From: Russula earlei
Taxonomy: Eukaryota; Basidiomycota; Agaricomycetes; Russulales; Russulaceae
Length of the DNA: 42,044 nt
Assembly: GCA_025769875.1 (NCBI GenBank)
Contig: JAGFNK010000450.1
Coordinates: 1 to 42,044, forward strand
Reading direction: 5' to 3'
The notes under the pieces are model-generated. The model was not told where the DNA came from, ran no database searches, and saw nothing but the letters and a program-made list of their open reading frames with translations. Position 1 is the first letter of the stretch, and every line of letters starts with the position of its first letter. This document shows, piece after piece, positions 1 through 9,775 of the stretch. A program made the position numbers and the translations under genes.

Positions 1-377
1 CATGACTGCTCAGTCGAAGGTTCGGTTTGGCGGCGGAGATGTGCATGCCCTGCTGATGTTGATGTACGGTTTCTCGGACCGTGCCCCCGCGTGCTTGTAA
101 TTTGATACTGCTTGAATACGCAGTGACTTATTCCCGGTAGTCTAAGTCCGTAGATAAAGCGCTTTCAAAAAAAAAAAAAGCGCAGTTGCACCTACTGGCT
201 CCCCAACCGCGCGTTCGCACGACGAGTCATTGAGAAACTTTCTTCACCTGTTCCCCGCAGTGCACAACGCCAAATATCATTTATATGACGGCCGAGTTGA
301 TGGGGTTGCCACCCACACCTACGCCCTCACAATCTCGCCCGACCCTCTCCCACTCTTGAAATCCCCCACAATACGAA

Positions 378-749
378 ATGGTGTACTGTGAGCGTTGCGA
401 GAGGTCGTTTCCGTACGATCGGGCCTACGAACAGCACAGAGAGGACTCGCACAGTCACTGGCTCTGCGACTCTTGCGACCTCGACTTTGCCAGCGAGAGT
501 CTAGAGAGCAACATTACACGGATTGCGCAAAACACCACTACTGTAAGGACTGCGACTGGCATTTGTTTCTGACGAGGCCAAATTGCAACACATAGAGGCC
601 AAGCGCTGGTACTGCAAAACGCACAAAAAGGTGAAAAGAGATGTCTTGGCTTTTCTGATGACGATCTTGATGAGTGGTCGCACCAGTTCTTCACATCAGA
701 GGAAGGGCTCGAGTCGCATCACAGGCAAAGCAGGGAGAGCAAAGAGTGA
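378..749 (+). pseudogene. Small C2H2-type zinc-finger protein, frameshifted copy A
   Basis: The start ATG opens a Cys/His-rich protein. The first finger fits C-X2-C-X12-H-X4-H (YCERC then EQH and SH). A second, atypical finger fits C-X2-C-X11-H-X3-C, and a third begins at YCKDC. In this copy an extra AG near 507-510 (GAGAGCAAC, against GAGCAAC in copy C) throws the frame after the second finger, leaving 64 residues. A further shift near the phenylalanine of the third finger (about 567) is shared with copy C; beyond it another frame continues with SDEAKLQHIEAKRWYC and a final HH pair before a stop at 747. Single-Cys2His2 proteins of this type occur in tandem families in Agaricomycetes, with unknown function. 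DNA binding is not proven. Confidence 0.6.
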
Positions 750-907
750 ATGATTTATAATTTTCGGGAGAAGCCGATCAAAGAAACGTTTCCGGTATTC
801 GGATTTCCGTGTTTTGTTGAACGTCGACGACACGAATGAAGCTGAGCTTGCTCGACCTGCCCCTCGAGATTCTCTCCGAGATCCTCACTCACCTCGACCA
901 CCTCTCC

Positions 908-2104
908 TGTTGGAGCTATAGGAATGATAGCTCAGTCTTGTGTGTGAAAGACTATATTGGTTAGTTATCTAGCCTATAGGAATGATAGCTATGTACAGTA
1001 TTAGTTTTAAAGGAATGTGTAGTACTGACCTCAGTCTTGTGTGTAAAAGACTGAGGAAATGCGATAACTTTTTTTTTTTTTTGGAAAGCGTTTTATTCTG
1101 GTAGTTAAGTATGGTAACTACTTAGAATAGTGTTAGATAGCAGGAGAAAAAGGTTCAGCCCTACTGTATCTAACACGCTGTAGCCGTGCACGGACCGGGT
1201 GGGAGGGTAAAATGCGCTTATGCATGACCCCATTAGGGGACAGTGTGGGACTCAGGGCACCTAGCCTGGGGGGCGGGGCTAAGGTGACCTCCTACCCACT
1301 AAAACCTCACGGAATGAGAGCCAGTTCATTGGGAGTTCCATGGTTTTTCTTGAGGAGGTGTTTCCCAGGTAATCCTTAACTAATCGGCAGGACCCTTTAT
1401 CTCGTTTAATTTTGGTTGCGGTAATTATGTCGTCAGTATGTCTCGGGTTGATGATGACATAACCACCTTGCACTGGGGGGGGAGAGAGAGGGGGGAAGTT
1501 GTGGAGGAGGGCGAGTTCTGTGTGAAGGGGTAACAAAGGGAGCTGAGTTTCATTGGATAAAGGGAACTGAGGGCGGGAATTGGAAGTGAAAAGGCCTCAT
1601 AGTGGCATGGGTGTGTTGTGGTGGCATGGAGGATGGGGTAGGAGGGAGTGGTTGGCAGGTTGGCCATGAGTGTAGCATTCTGTTCTCAGTGGGAGGTGGG
1701 ATCCCACATGGGAGTCCCATTGTAGAGGGTGGGCGTGTTGACTGACCCAATGTGGGTTGTAGGTGTGGTAGTTCAGGCATCATGTTATATTTGTATCACT
1801 GTTTAGTGGTAATGCTTTACTGGGTAGGCAGTTTAATGTAGGGATGCAGTGTTATTGTCCTTTGTCGGGGGCCGTTGTTGGCCGTGGCTCAGACAGGTTG
1901 GATCTGACCTTGCAGAGCCCACTGTCGTCCTCATTGTTTGCCCATCCTTGCCACCAGGTTTTACCGTGAGAAAAATCCGCACCTTGTGGTGGTACGGTTC
2001 AAGGAGCCCCCACGAATGCGATAACCAAATTATTCTAATTATTATTACACGTACGGTCCGGATGTCCGTTTCGCGCTGGGCACCAGCGGCTGCACGTCCA
2101 ACCA
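908..2104. mobile_element. Solo LTR in the F-box gene, carrying a nested retroposon
   Basis: The element begins TGTTGG at 908 and ends CCAACCA here (CCAACA in copy C), so the ends are the expected TG..CA inverted termini. The five bases TCTCC occur immediately before (903-907) and after it (2105-2109), a clean target-site duplication. Without the inner retroposon it is about 240 bp, a plausible LTR length, and there is no internal coding region, so it is a solo LTR left by recombination. It contains a hairpin CTCAGTCTT-N8-AAGACTGAG at 1030-1055 and a partial one at 931-952. Confidence 0.85.
1069..2014 (-). mobile_element. Poly(A)-tailed retroposon nested in the LTR, copy A
   Basis: A run of 14 T (1069-1082) marks a poly(A) tail on the minus strand. 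The 11 bases AATGCGATAAC lie directly before it (1058-1068) and again at the far end (2015-2025): a target-site duplication typical of LINE-type target-primed insertion. The minus strand carries a proline-rich reading frame and a C-terminal piece ending FREVLVGRRSP before a stop at 1279, followed by about 200 bp of trailer. I do not recognise a reverse transcriptase domain. It may be a 5'-truncated non-LTR element or a processed gene copy. Confidence 0.8.
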
Positions 2105-3825
2105 TCTCCATCCTCCCTCCGATCTTCTGCACTCCCACACTCACTTACCTCTTTACGACGTTTGCAAACAGTTCCACGCCCTCATCACCTCCTCCCTTCC
2201 TCCTCCAATACCGCATTGAGCTAGCGGCAGACGGGCTCGTGGATGGACCACCGGGCGGATCCGCCTCGACGACCGCGGCACGAATGGAGCTCCTGCTCGA
2301 GCGGCGCCGCCGCCTGGCGAGCCCTGCGCCCTCAGCCGACGAGCCGCGGTGGCGCTAGCGGGGCATTGCCACGCGTACGAGCTCGTGGGGGGCCTGTTCG
2401 CCCAAGGCGCTCGAAGAGTTTGGCGCGGCGCGCAGGCTCTTCGCCTCGTGGTTGCTGAGCAACGCGGCGGGTGAGACGCGCCTCGTTGTGGACGACCTCG
2501 GCGTGCGCATCAAGGACTTTGCGCTCGACCCCGCCCAGGACCTCATCGTCCTCCTCGAGCACCGTCCCGCGGTCGGTCCTATTGTCAGCACCAGCTCCTC
2601 CTCCGCCGCCGCCGCGGACATCCGCGTGCACCTCAGGAAGCTCAGCCCCGGCGCCGTCGCTCCCCACCCGGCCGCGAGGAACCCCGTGCTGTGTCGGCAT
2701 GGGCGAGGGCCCGGTTCATGGGTGCATGATACAGATCGTCGAAGACGTCGTGGGGATGTACTTTTGGATGCCTTTTCATGGCGTGCTCATCTGGAACTGG
2801 ATGACCGGAGAGGAACTCGTCGTGTGTCCTTCCGTCGCTGTGTCTCGCCGTTCAACCCACTCGTGATATATTTATTCCTCAGTTCATTCAAGACAACCAG
2901 GCTCCCGAGCGCATCTGGGACTTTTCCTTCCTGTCACCGCGGGTGTACATGGTCACGACGCTCAAGGACGGCGGCGAGATCCGGATCTACAGTTTTGCAA
3001 ACTCGTCCTCTCCCAAGCGGCCGCTGCACGTCGCCACATTGCACCTCCCCCCCCCGAACCGTACAATCATCGCGGGCTGCTCGAGCTGACGACGACGACG
3101 GGCCCGTTCCTCGCATGCCCACCGGCCAACATGCCGTTTGCGTCAGGGCGCGATGCGCGAGTTCACGTCTTTACCCTGCACCATGACCTGGCGGCCCGCA
3201 TGTTTCGTGGTGCACAACCGGACGCTGATGCAATACGTGGACGTCTATCGAGAGGAAGCGGGCGCGGCGGACGAGCCATGGGAGCAATGGGGTCCAAACG
3301 GGACACGCTTTTTCGTGCTCGCGATCGGGTTCCAGTGGCTTCGGTGAGTTTTTGATTGATGAGGGGGCATCTTCTCCGTCCTATCCCCGCGCCTGCATGT
3401 TCCCACGTTCATGCAAATATGGCCCGGTGGGGCTGGTTCACGACAGATACGTGCACGGGACGCGTGTGGTGTGCCCCGTGCTGCAGCCGACGGGCGAAAG
3501 CCGGGCGGAGGTTCTCGACTTTAATGTGCACGCGTCGCGGGCTCTCACGGCGGGGGAAAGGCCCGCGCAGACGCGTCTGGGGATCGATCCCGAGCGGCAG
3601 CCAGAGGGCGCGAGACTGGTTTGCGAGCCGTCCGTGTTCTCCTCGGGGATGGTGTTTGTGAAGGAGGTCGTGACGGTCTTGCCGTATTACACTGTTCCCG
3701 CACTGGGGCAGCACGAGCATTACATGGTTGTAAGTAGTGGAAGTGGACTAGGACGTGTTTTGCGCCTTCATTCCCCATTCCCCCATCTTGCTGTAGCGAG
3801 GTTTTCACTCTGCCATGCACCATGA

Positions 3826-4244
3826 AGTATAGTGCTATCTTTCCTTAATAAGACAACAAGCATCGTAACTATGAGGCACTAAGGAGTGGAGGCACACTGT
3901 CTGTGGAGTTTAACTCTCCCATCCAGATCCAAGCGGATCTCGCCGACGCATCCTCATCCCCACACATTCCATGTTTTCAGGCGCAAACACCGACGCTTGC
4001 AACAATGATGGCACTACAATTATAGAGGCATGCGAGATTATCCAGCTAGTACTATATAGTGCTGGGACACGTTCCGAGTCAAATGAGACGAACACCGAAA
4101 AACAAGCCAATAAGGTGTTTTAAAAAAGGTCATGCGATGACAAGATGCGATGGCTGATGTTCCCCTTCGACGGCCGACCCTCCGCTTGTGTTCGCGCTCG
4201 ACGCTGGCAGCACAAATATGAAGGAGATGCAACTGACGATGCGT
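3826..4244. other. Intergenic, no gene recognised
   Basis: Between the end of the F-box gene and the 3' end of the minus-strand membrane gene I see only short, unsupported reading frames on both strands. The sequence is present almost unchanged in copy C. Confidence 0.5.
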
Positions 4245-5438
4245 CCCACCCACAGCTCAAAGAGCAGAGCGTATACCGCGGCACGAATACCTTCTAGACC
4301 ATCTCATGACCCTGCAGCCATGTGGCTCACAAGCACTGCCAACCATAAGCGCATCAACGTATTGCGAATTGCCGATGACCACGCGCGCGAGGCCAGCACC
4401 ACCACCGACCCTTGGCATTTTCGGCGCCGGCGAAGACCCAAGTGCGTCTTGTGATGCGTCGGTGGTCGGTGGTCCTTGCCCTTGTGCCGAGCACGAACAT
4501 GTGTGTCGGAACCACTGCGGATGGTGCATCATTCCATGCCGAGGAATGGAGCGGTGAATGCGAGTTGGCGCAGCGGGGTCCAAAGCGTCGAGGATCAGCA
4601 GCAGGAGCAAGAGCGTATATGAGGTGGGCGTGGAGTAGGACGAACGCCGACTTGCACCACAAGCTGGCGAGAATCGCCCGGTGCCCGGTCGTGAAGAACG
4701 CTAGCTCCACCGGGAGCGCGAGCGGCGGTCCAACCTCGTCCAGCCTCACTGCCCCGATACCCTCTTCTCGGTTGAAAGGCCCTGCTGTAGGTGAGTGGGA
4801 GCACCAGGGTCCGACGCAAACCTGGGGGTGAGAATTCGCGTTGCGGCGATGAGGACTAGTTGCATGAGGGTGGGGGTATCTCCACGCTCAGCTGTGCCAC
4901 GAGCCTGGCAGCTGTGAGTACGAGTGCCAACGGGAGGACAAGCGGAGCGTGATATGCGTTGGCGAAGACTCCACGCACACAAGACACCGGATATGGGAGG
5001 CCATCCCAGAAACCAACATGTAGAACTCGCATTCAGTACGGGCGAGATGACGTATGGAAGGACGAGGGAAGCGACCCCATCGTCCGACTTGGAGATGACA
5101 AGTGCGCGCCGGATCTTACATGATGAGTAACACACGGGAAAGCGTGGTTGGCCTGTGGCACTCGAGCCCGAGAAGAATGTGACACTGCAGCACCACGGAT
5201 CTTAGCCCCTCGCGGATCACCGTGCTGGCTATTATGAGCGTTGCGCATGCTACGAGGAGCACAGTGAAAGCGAGCATCTGATAAACGAGCAGGGCCATCG
5301 GTGGAGACAGCGCTGTGAGCAGTAGTGGGACAAGTGTGTAGAACGGCACCGCACGTTCTTCCCAGAACACATACGAGAATCTAGGAGCGAGATGGGTAGC
5401 TTGGGCCGCGGGAGACAATAACAGAGGTACAAGAACAA
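4245..5438 (-). pseudogene. Polytopic membrane protein of unknown function, copy A
   Basis: On the minus strand several reading frames encode long hydrophobic helices in order: PMALLVYQMLAFTVLLV (about 5300-5250), VLPYVISPVLNAS, LVLPLALVLTAARLVAQ (about 4950-4900), TLMQLVLIAATRILT and AFVLLHAHLIYALAP (about 4660-4610). A splice donor GTAAGA fits at 5119 directly after VLLIM, so at least one intron is likely. Some helices sit in different frames with no obvious intron, and copies A and C differ by single bases (for instance near 4885), so the gene is probably damaged or its exons are not fully resolved. I do not recognise the family. Relatives lie at 19777-20211, at about 33300-33880 and in copy C. 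Confidence 0.5.
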
Positions 5439-5483
5439 ACTGTTAAACGGGGTCTACAGATCATAACCGGGGTCTACATCCTG

Positions 5484-8400
5484 ATGTTGTCCTCGTTGGC
5501 TGCCGCTCTCCTCCCATTTGGGTCTCTTCTTGATATCACACTTCTGATGCTTTTAATTACTTCCCTTCTCTTCACATCGACGATCATTCAAATCTATCCA
5601 TTCCCGATCCTTACTGACACATCAACAACCCGATCTCCCGTATATAGACCCGGAGCGTGTACCTATTGCAACCATCTCAAGGTGCGTTCTCTCTCCCCCC
5701 ACTGATGCGACAGAACAGCGCTGACATTCCACTTCCCCTGCGAACACCAACTCTGAATCCCATTCATCCTTTCATCCTTGGTACCTCAATCCTGTGCGCG
5801 CATCAGATGAAATGCTATTTTCCTCCTGGGGAGAACGTGTGCAAGCATGACTGTATCGTCGAAGCCGAAAACCCAGGAGTGTCCCAAAGTGTGTCCTTTC
5901 CCGCCTAATGGTGTCCATCTTTACGCACAGTCATGTGCTTTAAAATCTGTCCACCTTTCCCCCTTTCTATCGCCCCTTCTCCCGAAATGCCGAACTCTGC
6001 CGATCCCCGCACTCCCTCGTTTTCTGTTTCCTCCTCCGATGACGATGATGAATGCTTTTCTTCTTGCCCAGATGAGACGAGCTTGTTGATTCCCTCGTAA
6101 AGCAGGTGCGTCCCCTCTCCCACTTCCTGTCAAGATTTCGGCGCTTGATTCAAGTCACATCAGCTCCACAACCCATATCTGGCCACTACTCTCTCCATCG
6201 AGGCATACCGCAATGCAACATCTTCAACACCGGCAGAATGTGATCGCGTGGCTCAACCGGCTACGGTCCTCCGTTCGCTCACCTGCCCGCTCTGCCCCCG
6301 CCGCGAATCCGTTTCACCTCGACACGCGTGCCGTAAAAGTCGCCGGCCAATCGGATGAATCCGACGATGAGCCGGCGTCCCAGAAACGCGCTCAACAACG
6401 CCCTCCTTCGTCAGGCTCGGAAGATGTACCAGTGTCGCCCAACACCCTCGTAGAATCAGAAATTGATCCATATCCAGACGATACTGTTCCCATCGGGCTC
6501 CTTGCAAACCTTGCGATCAGTACATCGAGGGATTCCACAAGTACTGCACTGGAGAAGACCCGCAAGGAAAATGGCGCGGCGGAAGACGACGAAGAGAATA
6601 TTCTTGTCAGCATAGAACGTTTTCTGAATTGATGTGTTGCTTCTGGTTCTTTCGCATTGTTGATAGTCTATCGCCACAAGTCGTATTTCATGCCAGGCCC
6701 ATCCATGGATCTCAGTCTGCACAAGCCATTAATCGACAGGTCGAGTCCACAGGACATTTTGGTGCATAGGCTGACACCTGATGAAATGGAGACATGTGAG
6801 TTCTTTTTTCATGATTGTCGCATTCACGCCGACCTCACCTTGGCCAGCTTCTATACGCGGATTAATGTACGTTTGGACATTTGTGTGTAGGAACGCTCAT
6901 TAAAATCTGGAATCGCAGCCGTTCATCTCACTGCTTGAGCCCAAATTACACACGCCCACCCTGACATTTTCCCGGTGTCCATTCTTATTCACTGTTGGTT
7001 CGTCACAACCCCCTCCAGCAACGTCCATGTGTTCACCTGCTATATTCCTCACGTAGTCTGCGCAATCTCATTGCGCTACTCGGAAAAGCGCGAAGTGTAA
7101 CCGATCGCCATGCACTTTGCCAAGACGGCCGCGGCCAATGCACTGATTGATGGATGGAAATCTGTTGAGCTGTGCCAAACATATATTCTCTTGAGCTTCT
7201 ATGCTGTGCCCGCCCGCCGGTGGGAAGAAGATCGTAGTTGGTTGTACACCAGTCTCGCCATTCGGTGTGTGGATCTTCCACATGTCATGGTCCAAACTGA
7301 CTCGAACTCTGTGGCACTAGAATTGCGACAGATCTGAATCTACATATCCTGCCTCCGAAGAAGCCGACTACAGAGTAGCAGGTGGCGGAGATGTTGAACC
7401 GCACGCGGATATGGATAATCTGTTTTAGCATCGACAAGTCAACCGCTACGCAGTTTGGCAAACCATCGACGTTGAAAGAGGATTTGTACGTTTTTCTTCT
7501 TGTCGACTTTCTCCCTCGCTAATGATTGGTATCTAGCATCGTGCGTAAATCTCTCGAATGGTACAAGTCCTCCCCGAACAACCACCTTGTACGTTGTGTC
7601 ATCCGCTCCTCCCCATCCTCCCCTCCGCTAGCATTTGTAAACTTGGCTGACTTGCCCGCGCTTATCAGTATGACGTGCACATAATCGCTTACACATCGCT
7701 GTTCCGGATTGTCAACAAATTCCACCAAGACGTTTTCTCGGATCCCACTGTACCCAATAGCTTGAATCGCTCAATCGACTTCCGGGCAGTGACTCTGGAG
7801 CATGATCGGCTATTGACCAACTGCCGTCAGGAATGGGCAGAGCGCTTCGAACGGGATTCGGACCACTCCGGTGGGTGGCACCGTCGTATCGGCTATCTCG
7901 GTCTCATCTGACGTCGCCCTCGATTTTCCTACACTACAGACGCCGCCTGCGAGTCCCGCGTCAAGCTTCCATTGTATGTCTCTCCGGCATTTATCTTACC
8001 TGTTCGCCGGCTCACCTGTGTTTCTTTCGCATTACAGCTGCACCAATTATGCGAGACTGGTCATGTTCTCTTTCGGGTTTCAAAATGCTTTCCAATGGGG
8101 CCTTGAAGCCGATGACGAGGTCTTCTTCACAAGGGTGAGAGATTTCACACTATCGTGCATTGTCGGCCAAAATTGACATGACATTGGGATTCTTCAAGAG
8201 CCTGGAGAGCGCCAAGACCGTCGTCACGGTTCTTGTCGATTCCTTGGTCCCAACAGGTTACATACGTTTTGCACCAGATGGTGCGTGAAACTCTGGGCCA
8301 CTTCCCTCTGAGCAAGCCTAATGTTGAGATAGGTTATTTTGTATTTGCCGCGTTCGCCTCGGCGTTCACGCTCAAGGTATGCCGTCCCGCCTTCTATCGC

Positions 8401-9244
8401 CCCCCGTGGCCTTGGTCGGAGGTTCTGACTTACATCTGCTGTAGCTTCTACGCCCAGAATGTTCAAGGTTTATCAGCCCCTACCAAGTGATCGAACGCCT
8501 CATTGCCACGATCGGGTCTCCCCAAATTGCAATTGATGAGCGCCACACACCAAAGTTGTACTCGCGCTTCCTGGCAAGCTTACTGGCGAAACATAAACGC
8601 GACGGCACGGCCCAAGGACGTATGCCTCACAGGGACCACCACCACAGCAGATGCAGACCGGTTCGAGTACGCCAAGGTACCAGCAACCAACACAACCATC
8701 ACAACCACAACCACCACAGCAACAGCAACAACGACAGCAGCAGCAACCGGTCTCCCCGCCGCAGAACACAACTTCGTCGTCACTATCGTCAGGTGTGAGT
8801 AGCAACGCGGGCACCCCGGATTTGCATCAGTCCGTGCCACAGCATAGCGGGGCGACGGCTCCGCCCAATTTCACGAATGCAGTTTCGACGGAAGGACCAG
8901 GAAACTACGTCCTGGAACAACCACCAGATTTCATGTTTGGTGTCGCAGGCCAACCTGGTGACCTAATGGACTTCATGTTTGACAAGATCACCACGCCTGG
9001 GAACGATGACTTGCTCGCGACTATGCAAGCGATTCAAAACCCGACCTGGTGGCAGAATATGATGATGCCAGGGTGAGCAGACGCTTGTCTTTACATTCTC
9101 TCGACCAGACTTGGCTTGACATTTGACACTCGCAGGTTCTTTTGGCCGGCAGAAGAGGCGATTCAAGATCACATGAACATGATCGGAAATGGCATGAATA
9201 CGTATCAGAACTTGCAACAGCCTGCAGAAGGACTTCACGCTTGA
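5484..9244 (+). pseudogene. Zn(II)2Cys6 transcription factor, broken copy A
   Basis: By comparison with copy B this is the same gene lacking most of its N-terminal exon. The zinc-cluster exons are at about 5645-5685 (GACTYCNHLK) and 5809-5890, but 18 bases between two AAGCA repeats are gone, removing one zinc ligand cysteine. One G is also lost next to the GRK motif, shifting the frame. Downstream lie a linker rich in acidic and serine residues (about 6230-6610), the fungal-specific transcription factor middle region (YFMPGPS; HFAKTAAANALIDGWK; WICF and STATQFGKPST; RAVTLEHDRLLT; YARLVMFSFGFQ) and a glutamine-rich C-terminal activation-like region with the ending QNLQQPAEGLHA and a TGA at 9242. 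An 8-base deletion near 6220 is shared with copy B. The protein would be nuclear; as it stands it cannot be made whole. Confidence 0.8.
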
Positions 9245-9702
9245 CCCGGTTACACATGGTGGGTCTTCCTATCGATCCGGATCCTTTAAGTCCACGATAT
9301 CTGATGGTGGAACCAGAGCCTCTGGGCTCACGCGTCAGCCAGCCACATCTTTGCAACAATCCGGCTCATGAAATGTTTGTTCCATCCACGCCCTTCTTGT
9401 ATCACTCTGCCCTTGTTCCTCTGTGTTAACTAGGCATATCGTGCTGCTTGCTGTGGCATCTGCTTCGTTGCTTGGCATTGGGCGCTTCGGCCTTTTGAAC
9501 GACTACTTCGGTCCTGTAAGTTGTTCTTTTTTTTTGTCTGCCCCGGGGTAGAGAGCCGTTTACTCTTGTGGTGTTTGTTTCTCGTCTCTGCATTGGCTAT
9601 CTGTGTTTTAATTGTCGTTTATTGCTTGTTGTACGTATACAAGGCATCGTCAATGAATCAAATCCACGTAAATAGATTCTAAATGAGTTGTGTTATCTGG
9701 CT

Positions 9703-9731
9703 CGGCTATCGCCGATTTATCGGATATCCGA
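9703..9731. promoter_or_regulatory. Paired CGG..CCG sites in the NLR promoter, copy A
   Basis: CGG-N6-CCG (9703-9714) is followed by the perfect 12-base palindrome TCGGATATCCGA (9720-9731), which is CGG-N4-CCG. They lie 45-73 bases before the NLR start codon. Inverted CGG triplets are the classical half-sites of dimeric Zn2Cys6 regulators. Both are conserved in copy B. Binding is an inference. Confidence 0.5.
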
Positions 9732-9775
9732 GTATCCCTGTCCTCGCAACATCCCAACTACTACTATAACATCCC

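Larger units (their letters stand above)
836..3825 (+). pseudogene. F-box protein gene broken by nested transposons, copy A
   Basis: It opens with an F-box start (MKLSLLDLPLEILSEILTHLD, given here without its end), which in the family recruits Skp1 of an SCF ubiquitin ligase. The gene is cut after HLDHLS by a solo LTR (908-2104). Beyond the insertion the usual Agaricomycete continuation follows: CKQFHALI, QYRIELAADG, then ERRAAWRAL. Introns fit at 2822-2882 and 3344-3446, joining ELV to FIQDN and LR to YVHGTR. The downstream exons carry the conserved WDFSFLSPRVYM and GGEIRIYSF motifs. Breaks shared with copy C are a C9 tract near 3050 and an extra T near 3202, where the protein jumps from RMF into the VVHNRTLMQYV frame. 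Copy A alone has extra bases near 2311, 2331 and 2403. A terminal exon could not be placed. Confidence 0.8.

Noticed and set aside
167..179. A13 tract as a retroposon tail
   Set aside because: It is flanked by GCGCTTTC and GCGCAG without a visible target duplication and is identical in copy C; no element body could be defined.
8651..8770. CAA/CAG-rich tract as a separate repeat gene
   Set aside because: In frame it encodes the glutamine-proline-rich C-terminal part of the transcription factor; the neighbouring frames are shadows.
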